DNA from: Bacillota bacterium
GTDB taxonomy: Bacteria > Bacillota > Negativicutes > Sporomusales > Sporomusaceae
DNA: 7,158 nt
Direction of reading: 5' to 3'
Assembly (NCBI GenBank): GCA_023388195.1
Contig: JAEWGR010000020.1
Coordinates: 1 to 7,158, forward strand
The notes under the pieces are model-generated. The model worked only from the letters and a program-made list of their open reading frames with translations. It was not told the origin of the DNA and made no database searches. Shown piece after piece: positions 5,232 to 7,158 of this stretch (the stretch's first letter is position 1; every line of letters starts with the position of its first letter). A program made the translations under genes and the position numbers.

Positions 5232-6800
5232 ATGAAGAGACTGGGAAAATTTATTTGTGTGCTGCTGATGTTGTGTATGGCGGCGGCCCTTATGGCTGGC
5301 TGCGGCGGCAGCAAAAAGGAAACTGACCAGAAGACGCTGAAAATTGGTGTAACAAATTTCGCTGATTCACTGGAACCAACAGAAAATTATTTTGGCTGGG
5401 TCGTTATGCGTTATGGCTTGGGGGAAAGTCTCACACAATTTGATGAAAAGATGAATGTACAGCCCTGGCTGGCGGAAAGCTGGCAGATCAGCGCCGACCA
5501 CCTGAGCTGGACTTTTAAAATCAGGGACGGGGTGAAATTCTCGAACGGCAAGCCGTTGGACGCGGCCGCTGTCAAGGCCTCGCTGGAAAGAGCTTTTGCC
5601 AAAAATAAACGGGCAGTAACGTTTTTTAAGTATAGGGAAATGAAGGCAGACGGTCAAACACTCACAATCCTGACGGAAAAGGCAGAGCCGAATATGCCCG
5701 GTTTTTTGGCTGACCCGCTCTTTTTGATTGTAGATGTAGCGGCTGAACCGGCCCGTAATTTTGCTAAGGAAGGTCCAATTGGCACCGGTCCCTATATGTG
5801 CCAGTCTTTCGTTAAGGATAAAGCCGTTATGGTGAAAAATCCGCATTACTGGAATGGCGAAGTGCCTTATGAAACTGTTGAGATTCCGTCCATAGATGAT
5901 CCGAACACGCGGGCCATGGCTTTGCAGTCCGGCGAGGTGGACATGGCGGTCAATATTGCGGCCGGTGATATAAACCTCTTTACTGATAAGGCCAAGTTTC
6001 ATGTCGACAGAATTGCCTCGCTGCGCACCGTTCTGGCCCGGATTAACCAAAAAGGCGTTTTGGGAGATCCCAGGGTGCGTGCTGCTTTCATCAGTGCCTG
6101 CGACAGGAAGGCATACAATGAAGTTATCCTGAAGGGGACTTTTATAGAGGGTAAGGCCCCTGTGCCGCCATCGATGGATTACGGTTTCGAACAGCTCAAA
6201 GATCCGAACGGCTATAATGTGGAGCGGGCCAAACAGCTTCTGGCAGAAGCCGGCTGGAAGGATGCCGACGGTGATGGGATACTAGAAAAGGACGGCAAGA
6301 AGCTGACGGTGGATTTTGTTGTGTATAACAGCCGGGCGGAGCTGCCGATTTATGCTGAGGCTGCGCAATCAGATGCGAAAAAAGTGGGCTTTGATGTAAA
6401 AATCAAGACAGTGGACTATAATTTGATTGATAAGATGGGCATTAATGGCGAATACGATTTGCTAATTTCGAATATTACAACCGCCAATACGGGCGATCCC
6501 GAAATCTACCTGAACTGGTACTGGCGGACAAATAAGAACGGCGACAATCCGCAAAACGGCTCCGGCTACAGCAATCCTGCATTGGATACGAAGTTTGCGG
6601 AATTATCCGCAGAGTTTGATCATCAAAAACGCCGTCAGCTTATTATCGATATTCAGCAGATCATCATGAACGATGGTGCGGCTTTGTTCCTGGGCTATCC
6701 GGAAACCAATATCATCAGTTCGGTTTCGCTTGCCGGGGCGAAGATGTATCCGTCTGATTACTATTGGTTGACCAATAAGATTAAACCGACGAAAAAATAA
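5232..6800 (+). CDS. nikA: Nickel/peptide-type ABC transporter substrate-binding lipoprotein (NikA-like, SBP family 5)
   Basis: This lipoprotein captures the cargo outside the membrane. I prefer the ATG at 5232 (522 residues, MKRLGKF...). The site AGGAG (5218-5222) lies 9 bases before it, but would directly touch the alternative ATG at 5223. The signal peptide ends in the lipobox LMAGC with the cysteine at 24. Family 5 features follow: VQPWLAESW near 74-82, VKFSNGKP near 100-107, PIGTGPY (182-188), NPHYWNG near 200-206, and the loop DADGDG (344-349). The length equals E. coli NikA (about 524), whose PIGTGPW motif is shared. The LPRPFRF region of E. coli NikA, which from memory contributes the arginine that grips the metal chelator, reads DPLFLIVD here, so the ligand is probably bound differently. 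Cobalt, nickel or a metallophore complex are all possible. A peptide cannot be excluded from sequence alone. Confidence 0.82.
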   Translation: MKRLGKFICVLLMLCMAAALMAGCGGSKKETDQKTLKIGVTNFADSLEPTENYFGWVVMRYGLGESLTQFDEKMNVQPWLAESWQISADHLSWTFKIRDGVKFSNGKPLDAAAVKASLERAFAKNKRAVTFFKYREMKADGQTLTILTEKAEPNMPGFLADPLFLIVDVAAEPARNFAKEGPIGTGPYMCQSFVKDKAVMVKNPHYWNGEVPYETVEIPSIDDPNTRAMALQSGEVDMAVNIAAGDINLFTDKAKFHVDRIASLRTVLARINQKGVLGDPRVRAAFISACDRKAYNEVILKGTFIEGKAPVPPSMDYGFEQLKDPNGYNVERAKQLLAEAGWKDADGDGILEKDGKKLTVDFVVYNSRAELPIYAEAAQSDAKKVGFDVKIKTVDYNLIDKMGINGEYDLLISNITTANTGDPEIYLNWYWRTNKNGDNPQNGSGYSNPALDTKFAELSAEFDHQKRRQLIIDIQQIIMNDGAALFLGYPETNIISSVSLAGAKMYPSDYYWLTNKIKPTKK

Positions 6801-6823
6801 CGTTTGCATGAAGGGGAATTGGG

Positions 6824-7158
6824 ATGTTGCTAGAGGTATCTGAACTTTCGGTAGCCTACGCAGAACGTGAAATTGTCCGGAATGTGAATTTATCCCTTGA
6901 TGAAGGGCAGGTTCTTGCGATTGTCGGCGAAAGCGGCAGCGGCAAGACAACGGTTATTCGCGCCATCCTGGGCTGCCTGCCCCATGAGGGCCGGGTAAGC
7001 AGCGGAAGAATTCTCTTTGAAGGCAAAAATCTATTGGACAATACGCCTGCTGAGTGGAACCGCCTTTGCGGCACAAAGGCCGCCATGGTTTTTCAGGACA
7101 GCGGGAGCATGCTGGATCCTATCCGGCGTATTGGCAGCCAATTTATCGAGTATATCTG
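6824..7158 (+). CDS. nikD: Nickel/peptide-type ABC transporter ATP-binding protein, 5' part only (NikD/DppD family)
   Basis: These are the first 111 residues of an ATPase subunit, cut by the right window edge. The frame opens with ATG at 6824 behind AAGGGG (6811-6816), 23 bases after the nikA stop. It shows the N-terminal beta strands (LLEVSELSVAY), Walker A GESGSGKTT (35-43), and a Q-loop with glutamine 91 in MVFQDSGSMLDP. The sequence after the Q-loop resembles the MVFQ-P---L-P of Dpp/Opp/Nik ATPases. The signature motif, Walker B and the C-terminal oligopeptide-transporter domain would lie beyond the window. A partner ATPase (NikE/DppF type) is expected next, because this family normally uses two different ATPases. 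Confidence 0.87.
   Translation, partial: MLLEVSELSVAYAEREIVRNVNLSLDEGQVLAIVGESGSGKTTVIRAILGCLPHEGRVSSGRILFEGKNLLDNTPAEWNRLCGTKAAMVFQDSGSMLDPIRRIGSQFIEYI

Noticed and set aside
5367..6050. 227-residue open frame on the - strand inside nikA
   Set aside because: It lies entirely antisense to a clear SBP family 5 gene and has no recognisable domain or ribosome binding site. It is a by-product of codon bias on the opposite strand.
6808..6843. Earlier ATG (6808) as a start for the final gene
   Set aside because: It is in a different frame and reaches a stop at TGA after 11 codons. The ATG at 6824 opens the ATPase frame with correct ribosome binding site spacing.

Overview
The window reads as chromosomal DNA from an anaerobic, Gram-negative-type Firmicute (Negativicutes such as Sporomusa or Pelosinus relatives). 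That placement is an inference. It rests on strong AGGAGG-type ribosome binding sites, lipoprotein signal peptides ending in L-x-G-C, moderate GC, consensus TTGACA/TATAAT promoter elements, and a cobalamin riboswitch with a classical intrinsic terminator. No rRNA, tRNA, CRISPR array, integrase or insertion sequence is visible. All genes lie on the + strand and form two ABC-transporter operons.

Region 1 (1-2454) is the 3' part of a sulfonate/taurine-type importer operon: a permease missing its N-terminus (tauC-like), a lipoprotein binding protein (tauA-like) and an ATPase (tauB-like), in the order C-A-B. Each gene has its own good ribosome binding site. The binding protein shares many of the characteristic TauA segments, so taurine or a related small sulfonate is the likely cargo.

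Region 2 (2455-3442) is about 990 bases without a convincing gene and is the most interesting part of the window. After a hairpin that probably ends the tau operon, there is a perfect-consensus promoter (2885-2914) overlapped by a Fur-family-like dyad. It is followed by a cobalamin riboswitch (about 2972-3141), a linker with a possible antiterminator and a tiny Cys-rich reading frame, and a perfect 22-bp intrinsic terminator ending in six T (3259-3312). A further 130-nt leader segment, with mutually exclusive hairpins close to the ribosome binding site, precedes the operon.

Region 3 (3443-7158, running off the end) is a nickel/peptide-family (NikABCDE/Dpp/Opp type) ABC importer in the order nikB-nikC-nikA-nikD. 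The genes are tightly packed. nikB starts with TTG, nikC starts with GTG immediately after the nikB stop codon, and nikD is cut by the window edge.

The B12 riboswitch in front of a Nik-type importer suggests that this transporter brings in cobalt (free or chelated) for corrinoid synthesis rather than nickel or peptides. When cobalamin is plentiful, the leader would terminate and cobalt import would fall. A Fur-like box and a second folded leader element would add further layers of control, but these two are speculative.
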